The notes beneath the pieces are model-generated. The model did no database searches. It worked only from the letters and a program-made list of their open reading frames with translations, and had not been told where the DNA came from. Below are positions 49,695 to 58,611 of a stretch of DNA of 64,000 bases, piece after piece (position 1 is the first letter of the stretch; every line of letters starts with the position of its first letter). The position numbers and the translations under genes are program-made. The stretch is taken from assembly GCF_040227235.1 (NCBI RefSeq), contig NZ_JBELNZ010000002.1:558001-622000 (forward strand), read 5' to 3'. This DNA is from Parafrigoribacterium_A soli. GTDB taxonomy: Bacteria; Actinomycetota; Actinomycetes; Actinomycetales; Microbacteriaceae.

Positions 49695-51104
49695 CTAGAG
49701 GACCGTGATGGGCTTCACGATGTCGGCGTACATCAGCAGCACGCTCATGGCACCGAGCACGAGCACCACGACGAGCGTCAGCGGCACGAGCTTGGCGATG
49801 TCGACCGGGCCCGGGTCCCTGCGTCCGAAGAGCTTCGCGAAGAAGCGGCGGATGCCCTCCCACAGTGCACCGGCGACGTGGCCGCCGTCGAGCGGAAGCA
49901 GGGGCACGAGGTTCAATACCAGCAGCGCCACGTTCACGGAGCCGATGAGACCGACCAGGTACGACATCCTTTCGACGAAGGGCACCGTGTTGACGCTCGC
50001 CACCTCGCCGGCCATGCGACCGATTCCGACGACGCTGACGGGCCCATTGGGGTCACGCTTTTCCGTGCCGAAGGCCGCCTTCGCCACGTCAATCAGGCGC
50101 TGCGGCAGGTTGAGGATGACGTGGGTCACCTGTGCGATGTTGTTGCCGACGGCGGGCAGCACGGCCGTGATCGGCTGGCGCTGGAGCTCGTAGGCCGCTG
50201 TGATGCCGAGCATGCCCACCTCCTCGGTGAGTGACTTTCCGTTCGCATCCTTCTTCACCGTGCCATCGGCGTTGTACCGATAGCGTTCGGTGAGCTGCGG
50301 CGTGGCGGCGAGCGTCTTCTTCGCGCCGTCGCGATCGACCACGATGGTCATCTCTGTATTCGGCGAGGCCTGGATCATCGCCGTCGCCTCGGCCCACGTG
50401 TCGATCGGCTTGCCGTCGATGCTGACGATCCTGTCGCCCGGCTTGATCCCGGCGAGCGCCCCGGGAGCCTCAGGGGTCTCCGCGGTGCACTTCTGCGACG
50501 GTGCGGTGCTCGCGACGACACAGGTGGACACGTTGCCGATGGTGGTGCTGACGCCCTGGATGCCGAAGCCGCACAGCACCACGGCAAACAGCACGACGGC
50601 GATGACGAGGTTCATGAAGGGCCCGGCAAGCATGATGACGATGCGCTTCCAGATGGGGAGGCGGTAGAACGAGCGGCTGTCGTCATCCACGGGGACGGCG
50701 TCCGAGCTCGCGGTGCGGGCATCCTGCACGAGGGTCTGGAGGATGCCGGTGCTGGCCGTGCGCCCCGCCGTCGCGGCCGGCGCTCCGTCGGACTGCACGG
50801 CATCCTCGCCCTGGAACGCAAAGGTGTCTGTTCCCGCGGTGCGCGCCGCCTCCCCCGGACGGGCGGGAGGGTACATCCCGGCCATCGAGATGTAACCGCC
50901 GAGCGGAATGGCCTTGATGCCGTACTCGGTCTCGCCCCTCGTGCGGGAGAAGATGGTGGGTCCGAAACCGATCATGTATTGGCCGACGCGCACCTTGAAG
51001 AGCTTGGCAAAGCTGAGGTGGCCGAGTTCGTGCAGCCCGATCGACACGACGAAACCGATCGCCACGATGACGATGCCAAGAACATAGAGCAGCACGGTTT
51101 CCAC
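49695..51104 (-). CDS. rseP: Site-2 protease, RseP/RIP metalloprotease
   Basis: An intramembrane metalloprotease of 469 aa that cleaves single-pass membrane proteins such as anti-sigma factors. The zinc site is LHELGHLSFA in the first helix. LNLVPLLPLDGGH (LDG motif) is in the third, with a PDZ domain between (GALAGIKPGDRIVSIDGKP). A Gly/Ala/Thr-rich insertion (about 80-125) is variable. GTG 51104 starts VETVLLYVLG. Divergent from the kinase gene, 85 bp apart. Confidence 0.93.
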   Translation of the reverse strand: METVLLYVLGIVIVAIGFVVSIGLHELGHLSFAKLFKVRVGQYMIGFGPTIFSRTRGETEYGIKAIPLGGYISMAGMYPPARPGEAARTAGTDTFAFQGEDAVQSDGAPAATAGRTASTGILQTLVQDARTASSDAVPVDDDSRSFYRLPIWKRIVIMLAGPFMNLVIAVVLFAVVLCGFGIQGVSTTIGNVSTCVVASTAPSQKCTAETPEAPGALAGIKPGDRIVSIDGKPIDTWAEATAMIQASPNTEMTIVVDRDGAKKTLAATPQLTERYRYNADGTVKKDANGKSLTEEVGMLGITAAYELQRQPITAVLPAVGNNIAQVTHVILNLPQRLIDVAKAAFGTEKRDPNGPVSVVGIGRMAGEVASVNTVPFVERMSYLVGLIGSVNVALLVLNLVPLLPLDGGHVAGALWEGIRRFFAKLFGRRDPGPVDIAKLVPLTLVVVLVLGAMSVLLMYADIVKPITVL

Positions 51105-51189
51105 GCGCCAAGGATAGCGGTGCCGAATCCCCAGCAAGCTGGACGCCCGCTCGGCATCTCCCCATCGACGATCGGTACAATCTGCGGGG

Positions 51190-52410
51190 ATGAGCATCGA
51201 CACGACGGATGAACGGGGCGGCCAGCTGGGGCAGGTCGGCCGTCTTCTCGTCGACCGCTATCGCATTGAAGAGGTCATCGGTCGCGGTGGAATGGCCACG
51301 GTCTACCGGGCGACCGACGAGGCGCTCGGCCGCACGGTCGCGATCAAGTCGTTCAGGGACGATCTGGCGGATGCCGACGACGTGCGCCGCCAGCGCGATG
51401 AGATCCGCCTGATCGCGGGCCTCAACCATTTCGCGCTCGTCACCCTGTTCGATGCGGTCGCGGACGACTCCGTCGTCGGCGAGGGCAACGCGTTCATCGT
51501 GATGCAGTACGTCGACGGTGAGGATCTGCGTCACAGGTTGTCTCGCGGCCCCCTCGACCCGCGCACGGCCGCCCTCATGGGTGCGGACGTTGCCGATGCA
51601 CTCGCCTACGTGCACGGTCGCGGCGTCGTGCACCGCGACGTGAAGCCGGGAAACATCCTGCTCCCGGAGCGCGAAAGCGAGGTGACGGGGCCGCGTGCGA
51701 TGCTCGCCGACTTCGGTATCGCCCGCATCGTGGACGGCACGCGGCTCACGGCCACCGGCTCCGTGCTGGGCACGGCGAGCTACCTGAGCCCGGAACAGGC
51801 CGCCGGCACCGCCGTCTCCGGAGCGACGGACGTCTACTCACTCGGTCTCGTGCTCATCGAATGCCTCACCGGCGACAAGTCGTTCCCCGGCACGGCCCTC
51901 GAGTCGGTGGCGGCACGGCTCAGCAGCGACCCGGTCGTTCCCGACGGATTCGGCCCCGAGTGGGAGGTTCTCCTGCGGTCGATGACCGTGCGCGACCCCG
52001 GCGAGCGCATCGGTGCACTCGCGGCCGCCGCGGCCTTGCGCGAGATTGCGCTCACCCAGCCTGAGGTGGTGGACGCGACGATGCGCTATCCGGCATCCGA
52101 CACGGCGACGGTCGCCATGGCGGCAGCTCGCACTCAAGCGCACCCGGCTACTCGTGCGACGCAGCCGGCCACCGTGCCGAGTGTCGGGCACCCGTCCCCG
52201 CCCCGGCGACGTGGTGCCGGTCGGGGCAGAATTCTCGCCATCGCGGGCATCGTCGCCGCCGCACTCGCCCTCATCGTCCTGGCCGGCCTGTGGTTCATCA
52301 ACTCGCGTGCACCCTCTCCGCACGCGACGACAACGACCATCAGCTACCCCTCCGTTCCCGGTGATCTCGGCGTTCACCTCAAGCAGCTCGAGAGGGCGGT
52401 GACACCGTGA
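51190..52410 (+). CDS. Membrane Ser/Thr protein kinase (PknB-like)
   Basis: A 406-aa Hanks-type kinase: IGRGGMATVYRATD (Gly loop), AIKSF (Lys), HRDVKPGNIL (catalytic loop) and DFGIAR (DFG). The activation loop (LTATGSVLGTASYLSPEQ) is followed by a Thr/Ala/Pro-rich linker and one transmembrane helix (ILAIAGIVAAALALIVLAGLWF, about 350). No PASTA repeats are found. A 52-residue extracytoplasmic tail follows. GTGA overlap with the lipoprotein suggests joint function. Confidence 0.92.
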   Translation: MSIDTTDERGGQLGQVGRLLVDRYRIEEVIGRGGMATVYRATDEALGRTVAIKSFRDDLADADDVRRQRDEIRLIAGLNHFALVTLFDAVADDSVVGEGNAFIVMQYVDGEDLRHRLSRGPLDPRTAALMGADVADALAYVHGRGVVHRDVKPGNILLPERESEVTGPRAMLADFGIARIVDGTRLTATGSVLGTASYLSPEQAAGTAVSGATDVYSLGLVLIECLTGDKSFPGTALESVAARLSSDPVVPDGFGPEWEVLLRSMTVRDPGERIGALAAAAALREIALTQPEVVDATMRYPASDTATVAMAAARTQAHPATRATQPATVPSVGHPSPPRRRGAGRGRILAIAGIVAAALALIVLAGLWFINSRAPSPHATTTTISYPSVPGDLGVHLKQLERAVTP

Positions 52411-52826
52411 GGAAGAGTGCGCTCGGCGTCGTCGCCCTCGCTGTCAGTCTCGCCCTGTGCTCATGCCAGGCGCAGCCCAGCGACTATTCGACAGCGACGG
52501 CGAGGCCGCTGCAGGAGCAGGTGCTCTCTGTGGCCGATGGTGCGGCGAGCGGGCAATTCGACGTGTCACTCACGCGCCTGGCCGAGCTGTCCGCGAGGCT
52601 CAAGGATGCGAGGGCCCGCGGCACCGTGACCGAGGAGCGCTACGCGAGCATCTCCGCGGCCATCGCGCTGGTGCGAAGCGACCTCGAGGCGGCGGTGGCA
52701 CAGGCCAAGCAGGAACAGGAGCAGCAACAACAGCTGCAGCAGTTGCAACTCCAGCAGCAGCAACAACAACAAGAGCAGCAGAAGGATCAGAAGCCGGGAA
52801 AGGGCCCGGGCAAGAAGAAGCCCTAG
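52407..52826 (+). CDS. Small lipoprotein with Gln-rich coiled-coil tail
   Basis: A 139-aa lipoprotein. The signal peptide ends with the lipobox LALCSC; the mature part has a helix (SARLKDARARGTVTEERYASISAAIALVRSDLEAAVAQAKQ) and a run of Q/QL/QE (about 106-127) ending KPGKGPGKKKP. It is coupled to the kinase gene and may be its extracytoplasmic partner or target. The stop shares CTAG with the convergent dxr stop. Confidence 0.8.
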   Translation: MRKSALGVVALAVSLALCSCQAQPSDYSTATARPLQEQVLSVADGAASGQFDVSLTRLAELSARLKDARARGTVTEERYASISAAIALVRSDLEAAVAQAKQEQEQQQQLQQLQLQQQQQQQEQQKDQKPGKGPGKKKP

Positions 52827-53917
52827 GCACTCAGCGTGGACGCCATCACGCGTTCCGCTGCCTCGCGAGCCCAGCGCTCCGCATCCAGAACCCCCTCGAG
52901 CGTCACCGAGCTCTCCTCCGGCGCATGCTGATCCACGACAGCGGAAATAACCTCGACGATGTCGAGGTACCGGATGCGCCCGTCATGGAACGCGAGAACG
53001 GCCTGTTCGTTCGCGGCGTTGAACACCGCCGGCCAGGTACCGCCCGCGCGCCCGACCTGCTTTGCGAGCTCCACCGCGGGAAACGCCTCGGCGTCGAGCG
53101 GTTCGAAGGTCCACTTGCTCGCGGTGCGCCAGTCGAGCGGCAGCCCGACGCCCGCGACCCGGTTGGGCCAGCCCAGCCCAAGGGAGATGGGCAGCCGCAT
53201 GTTCGGGGGCGAACACTGGGCGAGGGTGGACCCGTCGACGAACTCGACCATCGAATGCACGATTGACTGCGGGTGCACGGTCACCTCGATGTCGTCATAC
53301 GGCACGTCGAACAACAGGTGCGCCTCGATCACCTCGAGTCCCTTGTTCACGAGCGTCGACGAGTTCGTGGTCACGACCACGCCCATGTCCCAGGTGGGAT
53401 GCGCGAGGGCCTCCGACGGGGTGACGTTGTTCAGGGACTCGCGACTGCGACCACGGAACGGGCCGCCGGATGCCGTGAGCACGAGCCTGTTAACCTCCGA
53501 GCGGCTGCCCGAGCGCAGCGCCTGCGCGATGGCCGAGTGCTCTGAGTCCACCGGCACCAACTGCCCAGGGGCCGCCGCCGCGGTGACGAGCTCGCCCCCG
53601 ACGATCAGGCTCTCTTTGTTGGCGAGGGCCAGCGTCGCACCGCTCTCGAGCGCGGCGAGGGTGGGGCCGAGACCCACGGAACCCGTGATGCCGTTGAGCA
53701 CGACATCCGCCTCGACGCCGCGCACCAGCTGTTCCGCCTCCGCAGCACCGAGGGAAGTATCCTTCACGCCGAACTCCGCGGCCTGCAGGTCGAGCAGCGC
53801 CCTGTTGCGCCCCGCACCGAGCCCGACAAGCTCGAAGCGGTGGCGGTTGGCGGCGATGACCTCGAGCGCCTGCACACCGATCGACCCGGTTGACCCCAGA
53901 ACTATGACTCGACGCAT
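52823..53917 (-). CDS. dxr: 1-deoxy-D-xylulose 5-phosphate reductoisomerase
   Basis: DXR makes MEP from DXP with NADPH, the committed MEP step and target of fosmidomycin. The 364-aa protein has VIVLGSTGSIGVQALEVI, NKESLIVGG, PVDSEHSAI, TASGGPFRG and NPNRVAG-like and VFNAANEQAV motifs. In relatives dxr often precedes rseP-ispG on one strand. Here a kinase-lipoprotein pair on the opposite strand separates them. Confidence 0.96.
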   Translation of the reverse strand: MRRVIVLGSTGSIGVQALEVIAANRHRFELVGLGAGRNRALLDLQAAEFGVKDTSLGAAEAEQLVRGVEADVVLNGITGSVGLGPTLAALESGATLALANKESLIVGGELVTAAAAPGQLVPVDSEHSAIAQALRSGSRSEVNRLVLTASGGPFRGRSRESLNNVTPSEALAHPTWDMGVVVTTNSSTLVNKGLEVIEAHLLFDVPYDDIEVTVHPQSIVHSMVEFVDGSTLAQCSPPNMRLPISLGLGWPNRVAGVGLPLDWRTASKWTFEPLDAEAFPAVELAKQVGRAGGTWPAVFNAANEQAVLAFHDGRIRYLDIVEVISAVVDQHAPEESSVTLEGVLDAERWAREAAERVMASTLSA

Positions 53918-53973
53918 GCGTACAAACTAGCCCGAGCGGCTGGCAGAGTCGCGATTGCTCGTACGCTGGGACC

Positions 53974-54357
53974 ATGCCCCAACCGACCGCAGCGCCCACC
54001 ACCGCAAGGGTGGATGCCTGGCTGTGGGCGGTGCGGCTCTACAAGACCCGGTCTGCGGCCACCGCCGCGTGCCGGGCGGGTCACGTTCGCGTGAACGGGG
54101 AACGCGTCAAGGCTGCACAGGCCGTGCACGTCGATGACGAGATTCGGATGCGCGCCGAGGGTCTCGAGCGCATCGTGCGTGTGCGGCGTCTCGTCGTCAA
54201 GCGCGTCGGCGCGGTCATCGCCGCGGAATGCCTCAACGACCTCACTCCCCCGCCGCCGCCCAAGGAAGAGATCGTGGTCGTCGCGCAGCGGGACCGCGGC
54301 GCGGGCCGCCCGACCAAGCGGGACCGGCGCGATCTCGACAAGCTGCTCGGACGCTGA
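53974..54357 (+). CDS. S4-domain RNA-binding protein (Hsp15-like)
   Basis: A 127-aa basic protein with the S4 motif RVDAWLWAVRLYKTRSAATAACRAGHVRVNGERVK in the first half and a lysine/arginine-rich tail (GAGRPTKRDRRDLDKLL). Hsp15 family members rescue stalled 50S subunits carrying nascent chains. ATG 53974 follows a region divergent from dxr. A repeat unit and the FKBP gene (convergent) lie downstream. Confidence 0.9.
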   Translation: MPQPTAAPTTARVDAWLWAVRLYKTRSAATAACRAGHVRVNGERVKAAQAVHVDDEIRMRAEGLERIVRVRRLVVKRVGAVIAAECLNDLTPPPPPKEEIVVVAQRDRGAGRPTKRDRRDLDKLLGR

Positions 54358-54370
54358 ACCCGGCGCCGCG

Positions 54371-54413
54371 CTTCGACGGGCTCAGCGACCGAGGCGCGCT
54401 TCGACGAGCTCAG
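54371..54413. repeat. Two tandem REP-like units
   Basis: CTTCGACGGGCTCAG (54371-54385) and CTTCGACGAGCTCAG (54399-54413) are direct, near-identical copies, 28 bp apart, each followed by CGA(C/A)CGAGG. They lie between convergent S4 and FKBP genes. Confidence 0.75.
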
Positions 54414-54422
54414 CGAACGAGG

Positions 54423-55424
54423 CTAGCGAACGGCGAGGATGTCGATCACGAACACCATGGTGTCGGTGCCGGAGATCTGGTCTGGCACGCTCGGGTCGGC
54501 CTGGTTTCCGTCCGCGCCGTAGCCGTCGGCCGGCGGGATGACCGCGACGACCTGCGAGCCGACGGTCTGACCGATCATGGCCTTGCCGAAGCCGCTCACG
54601 ACACCGGTCGTGGCGAAGGTCGCGGGGGTTCCACGCGTCCAGCTCGAGTCGAAGGTCTTACCGGTGGCCCAGAGCGCACCCGTGTAGTTGACCGTGACGG
54701 TCGCGCCATCCTTGACGGTCTTGCCTGTGCCCTTCTTGAGCACCTCGATCTGCAGGTCCTTCGGCGGGTCGGTCTTCGGCATCGTGATGGTGGGCTCTCC
54801 GCTCTTCGCGAGCGTGACCGTGGGGAAGCCCGCCTTCGGCTCCTGCGCCTTGCCATCGGCCTTCTTCAGCACCTTGACGGGTGCCTCGGTCTTCAGCACG
54901 TCGATCACGAAGACGATCGTGTCGGTCGCGGAGATGCCGAGTCCCGTCGAGCCCTGGCTCTTGAATGCGTCCACCGGCGGAATCACGGCGACAATGCGCG
55001 AGCCGGGCGTTGAACAGCGGATTGCCTTGTAGAGGCCGGGAAGCAGGTTGGCCTTGTCCAGCGTCAGCGCCGTGCCCTTGGCACCATACTTCGTCGCGTC
55101 GATCTTCTTGCCGGTCGTGGTGTTGTACACCGCGTAGTCGATGTCGACGGAGCTGTCGGTCTGCGCGACCCTGCCCTTACCCTCGATCGCCACGGTGCGC
55201 TCGGTCGTCTTGCTCGTCAGCTTCTTCGGAACCTTGACCTTCGGCTCCGTTCCGAGCTTGCCACTCACCGAGACCTTGGCGCTCGCGCTGCCGGCGGCCG
55301 TCGGGGTGCAGCCGGATGCCCCTGCGCCTCCACTGCAGCCCACGAGTGAGACGAGGAGCCCGGCGACGGCGACGGCGCTCAGCAGCTTGGACAACGACCG
55401 TGAAGGGGACTGCGACTGTGACAC
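54423..55424 (-). CDS. Lipoprotein with two FKBP-type peptidyl-prolyl isomerase domains
   Basis: A secreted/anchored 333-aa foldase. The lipobox LVSLVGCSG ends the signal peptide at about residue 29. The first FKBP-like domain spans about 80-180 (IDYAVYNTTTGKKID; VIPPVDAF) and is degenerate; the second (about 222-330: VTVNYTGALWATGKTFDSSW; SQVVAVIPPADGYG) has the full active-site pattern. GTG 55424. It probably assists folding of secreted proteins outside the membrane. Confidence 0.9.
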   Translation of the reverse strand: MSQSQSPSRSLSKLLSAVAVAGLLVSLVGCSGGAGASGCTPTAAGSASAKVSVSGKLGTEPKVKVPKKLTSKTTERTVAIEGKGRVAQTDSSVDIDYAVYNTTTGKKIDATKYGAKGTALTLDKANLLPGLYKAIRCSTPGSRIVAVIPPVDAFKSQGSTGLGISATDTIVFVIDVLKTEAPVKVLKKADGKAQEPKAGFPTVTLAKSGEPTITMPKTDPPKDLQIEVLKKGTGKTVKDGATVTVNYTGALWATGKTFDSSWTRGTPATFATTGVVSGFGKAMIGQTVGSQVVAVIPPADGYGADGNQADPSVPDQISGTDTMVFVIDILAVR

Positions 55425-55611
55425 GCGACTGCTCTCTGACGAAGAAGGATGGGGGCGGGAATGCTCGAAAAGCCTGAACCAGTGTCCATGACTCGCCTAA
55501 GCGCAAGCTGTACGAGCCTAATCGCACGCGGGAGGGAACATGACAAACGTCATCCCGCATCCGTGACGCGCGTGTGCGGGTCGACGGCATCCGGTGCTTC
55601 ATCGTGGAGGC

Positions 55612-56589
55612 ATGACAAACACCTCCACCTCCACTCCGGCCGGCACGAGCGCGGCCGAGCCACGACTCGCGGACACCGTGAGCGCCGTGTCGGCGCGCGG
55701 ACTCATCAAGAACTTCGGCGGGGTACGCGCCGTCAATGGCATCGACCTCGAGGTTCGGCCGGGCGAGATCATCGCCTTCCTCGGTCCGAACGGCGCGGGC
55801 AAGACCACCACAATCGACATGCTGCTGGGCCTCACGAGACCGGATGCCGGCACCGTGAGCATCTACGGCCAGAGTCCGCGCAGCGCGATCGCGCACGGTC
55901 TCGTCTCGGCGGTCATGCAGACCGGCGGCCTGCTCAAGGATGTGACGGTGCGCGAAACCGTGCAGCTCACCGCGAGCCTCTTCGCCGATCCGCGGCCGGT
56001 CGACGAGGTGCTGAAGCGCGCCGGCATCCTCGACATCGGCGATCGCATGGTCAAGAAGTGCTCCGGCGGCCAGCAGCAGCGCCTGCGGTTCGCCATGGCC
56101 CTGCTCTCCGATCCGGGGCTGCTGATCCTGGATGAGCCGACGACGGGAATGGATGTCGAGGGCCGCCGCGATTTCTGGTCGGCGATCAGGGAAGATGCCC
56201 GCTCGGGTCGCACGGTGATCTTCGCCACCCACTACCTCGACGAGGCGGACGCCTACGCCGACCGCATCGTGCTCGTCCGTCGCGGCGAGATCGTCGCGGA
56301 CGGCAGCGCCGCGGAGATCAAGAACCTCGCGGCCGGCCGCACGGTGCGCGCATCCGTCACCGATCTCGACCAGGCGGAACTCGCCGCGCTCGACGGTGTC
56401 GACTCCGTCGAACTGCACTCGGACTCGGTGCTCGTGCGCAGCAAGGACTCGGATGCGGTGGCGCGCTACCTGCTGGAACGCACCGACGCGCACGACCTCG
56501 AGATCACCTCGCACAACCTCGAGGACGCCTTCCTCGCACTCACCTCGGACGACGATGCGTCGCCCGTCACCGCCGGAAAGGGCAACTGA
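55612..56589 (+). CDS. ABC transporter ATP-binding protein
   Basis: A 325-aa ABC-2 exporter ATPase: FLGPNGAGKTTTI (Walker A), KKCSGGQQQRLRF (signature with C instead of L), LLILDEPTTGMD (Walker B) and FATHYLDEAD (H-loop). A DrrA-like C-terminal part follows. ATG 55612 has GGAGG close by. Works with the permease 2 bp downstream; substrate not known. The two-component pair downstream may control it, as in antibiotic-stress modules. Confidence 0.93.
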   Translation: MTNTSTSTPAGTSAAEPRLADTVSAVSARGLIKNFGGVRAVNGIDLEVRPGEIIAFLGPNGAGKTTTIDMLLGLTRPDAGTVSIYGQSPRSAIAHGLVSAVMQTGGLLKDVTVRETVQLTASLFADPRPVDEVLKRAGILDIGDRMVKKCSGGQQQRLRFAMALLSDPGLLILDEPTTGMDVEGRRDFWSAIREDARSGRTVIFATHYLDEADAYADRIVLVRRGEIVADGSAAEIKNLAAGRTVRASVTDLDQAELAALDGVDSVELHSDSVLVRSKDSDAVARYLLERTDAHDLEITSHNLEDAFLALTSDDDASPVTAGKGN

Positions 56590-56591
56590 CC

Positions 56592-57413
56592 ATGACCACG
56601 ATCGCTCCATCGCTGTCCACAGCATCCGCTCGACTCGAGCGCAAGGTGCCGCCGTTCGGTGGCTTCAACCTCACCTTCCTGCTCATCGAGCTGCGCCGCA
56701 GCCTCCGCAATCGCAGGACCATCGTGTTCACGGTGGCGATGCCCATCGTGCTGTTCCTCATCGTGGGCCTGCCGCTCAGAAACACCTCTCTCACGGGCGT
56801 GCCGGTGAGTAAAGGTGGGCTTTCGGTTGCCGCGTACATCCTCATCTCGATGGCGGTATACGGCGCAATGGTCACGTCCACGGCGGGCGGCGGAGCGGTT
56901 GCGGTCGAACGTGCCACCGGCTGGAGCAGGCAGCTGCGGCTCACGCCGGTGAACCCGGTCGCCTACATCGCCCTCAAGGTCGTGGCGACACTCGCGCTCG
57001 GGCTGCTCGCCGTGGTGGCCACCTTCGCCGCCGGTGCCATCTGCGGCGTGACCATGCCGCTCGACGTATGGGTCCTCTCGGGGCTCGCCGCGTGGCTCGG
57101 TTCACTCGTCTTCACGGCCCTCGGCCTCTTCATGGGCTACACCGTTCCCTCAGAGAACGTGATGCAGTTCCTCGGACCGATCCTCGCCATCCTCGCCCTG
57201 TTCGGCGGTCTGTTCACCCCGCTCAGCCAGTTCCCGCAGCTCGTGCAGGACCTCGCCAAGTGGACGCCGGTGTACGGACTCGGCGAGATCGCGAGGCTCC
57301 CGCTCCTCGGCGGCACCGTCGAATGGGCGGCCGTGGTGAACGTGATCGCCTGGCTCATCCTGTTCAGCGCCGGTGCGGCCCTCATGTTCCGCCGAGACAC
57401 GAAGCGGGTGTGA
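56592..57413 (+). CDS. ABC-2 type permease
   Basis: A 273-aa protein with six hydrophobic helices (TIVFTVAMPIVLFLIVGLPL; AAYILISMAVYGAMVTS; YIALKVVATLALGLLAVVATF; FTALGLFMGYT; FLGPILAILALFGGLFTPL; VVNVIAWLILFSAGAAL). It is the membrane half of the exporter with the ATPase 2 bp upstream; fold resembles DrrB/YadH. Confidence 0.92.
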   Translation: MTTIAPSLSTASARLERKVPPFGGFNLTFLLIELRRSLRNRRTIVFTVAMPIVLFLIVGLPLRNTSLTGVPVSKGGLSVAAYILISMAVYGAMVTSTAGGGAVAVERATGWSRQLRLTPVNPVAYIALKVVATLALGLLAVVATFAAGAICGVTMPLDVWVLSGLAAWLGSLVFTALGLFMGYTVPSENVMQFLGPILAILALFGGLFTPLSQFPQLVQDLAKWTPVYGLGEIARLPLLGGTVEWAAVVNVIAWLILFSAGAALMFRRDTKRV

Positions 57414-57489
57414 GCATCACCGCTGCACGATCATCCGGGAGTCCCTCCAGTCGGGGCTCCCGGACGCGCGTGCCGTTACTATCGACAGC

Positions 57490-58611
57490 GTGACCGGCAT
57501 GTGGGATCTGAGCGCCGCACCGAGCGGTGTCTGGGGAAACCTCACGAGGCCCGGTGCCAGACGCTGGTATGCGGGCTCGCTCGTGGGCCTCACCTGGCTC
57601 GTGATCTCCGGCGCCGACCTGTTCGCCCATTACCCGGGCGCCGGCGACCGCGCGATCATCCTCCTGCTGCTGGTGCTCTTCGCCGTGGTCTTCGCCGTGG
57701 TGCCGCCGGTCAACTGGATGCTTCCGGCACGCTTCCGACTGCTGCCTCCGACGGTGCTCTTTGCGCTCTCGTTCAGCTTCTTGCCGTGGCTCGGCTGGGG
57801 TGTCTATTCCCTGTGGACCTATGTGGGTGTTGCGGTGGCGATGAGCATGGTGCGGATGCGCTGGGTCTTCGGCTACGTCGCCGCGCTCACGCTCACCGCG
57901 GTGATCTTCGAGCTGCGGGACGGCGTCGCCGGTGACGCGCTCTTCGCCCTGCCCGCCGTCATCGCGTCGGTGTCGCTCATGATGGCGGCGTTCGCCAGGC
58001 AGATTCAGAGCACCAACCAGCTGCGGGCGACTCAGCACGAGATGGCACGCCTCGCCGTGGAACAGGAGCGGTCGCGAGTCGGGCGGGACATGCACGACAT
58101 CCTCGGGCACTCGCTCACCGTCATCACCGTGAAGGCGGAGCTCGCCGGCGCGCTCATCGAGAGCGATCCGGCGCGAGCCGGCAGGGAGATCGCCGAGGTG
58201 GAAGAGCTCGCCCGGGGTGCCCTCGCCGACGTGCGGGCGACGGTGGCCGGCTTCCGCGGCACCAACGTGGCCGCGGAGCTCGCCAACGCGAGGACCGCCC
58301 TCGAGGCGGCGGGCATCCGTGCCGAGTTGCCCGGAAGCGTCGACGACGTGCCCGCGAAGCTGCGCGAGCTCTTCGGCTGGGTCATCCGGGAGGGCGTGAC
58401 CAACGTCGTGCGCCATTCCGGCGCGACCGTGTGCAGCGTGGTGCTCGGCGCGTCCTTCGTCGAGGTGCTCGACGACGGGCGCGGACCTGCCGCCGATTCG
58501 AGGGGCGGCACGGGGCTGGCCGGGCTTCACGAACGTATCGCTCCCGTTGGCGCGCGGATGACGATCGGCCGATCGCCCTCTGGCGGATTCTCGCTGCGGG
58601 TCTCGCTGTGA
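57490..58611 (+). CDS. Sensor histidine kinase (DesK/NarL-associated type)
   Basis: A 373-aa kinase. Four to five helices lie in the first 140 residues. The HisKA_3 dimerisation helix has RSRVGRDMHDILGHSLTVITVKAEL with the phospho-accepting His. The ATPase domain is short (REGVTNVVRHSGAT; DDGRGP; GTGLAGLHERI). GTG 57490; the frame from 57373 overlaps the permease. GTGA overlap with the response regulator. Confidence 0.92.
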   Translation: MTGMWDLSAAPSGVWGNLTRPGARRWYAGSLVGLTWLVISGADLFAHYPGAGDRAIILLLLVLFAVVFAVVPPVNWMLPARFRLLPPTVLFALSFSFLPWLGWGVYSLWTYVGVAVAMSMVRMRWVFGYVAALTLTAVIFELRDGVAGDALFALPAVIASVSLMMAAFARQIQSTNQLRATQHEMARLAVEQERSRVGRDMHDILGHSLTVITVKAELAGALIESDPARAGREIAEVEELARGALADVRATVAGFRGTNVAAELANARTALEAAGIRAELPGSVDDVPAKLRELFGWVIREGVTNVVRHSGATVCSVVLGASFVEVLDDGRGPAADSRGGTGLAGLHERIAPVGARMTIGRSPSGGFSLRVSL

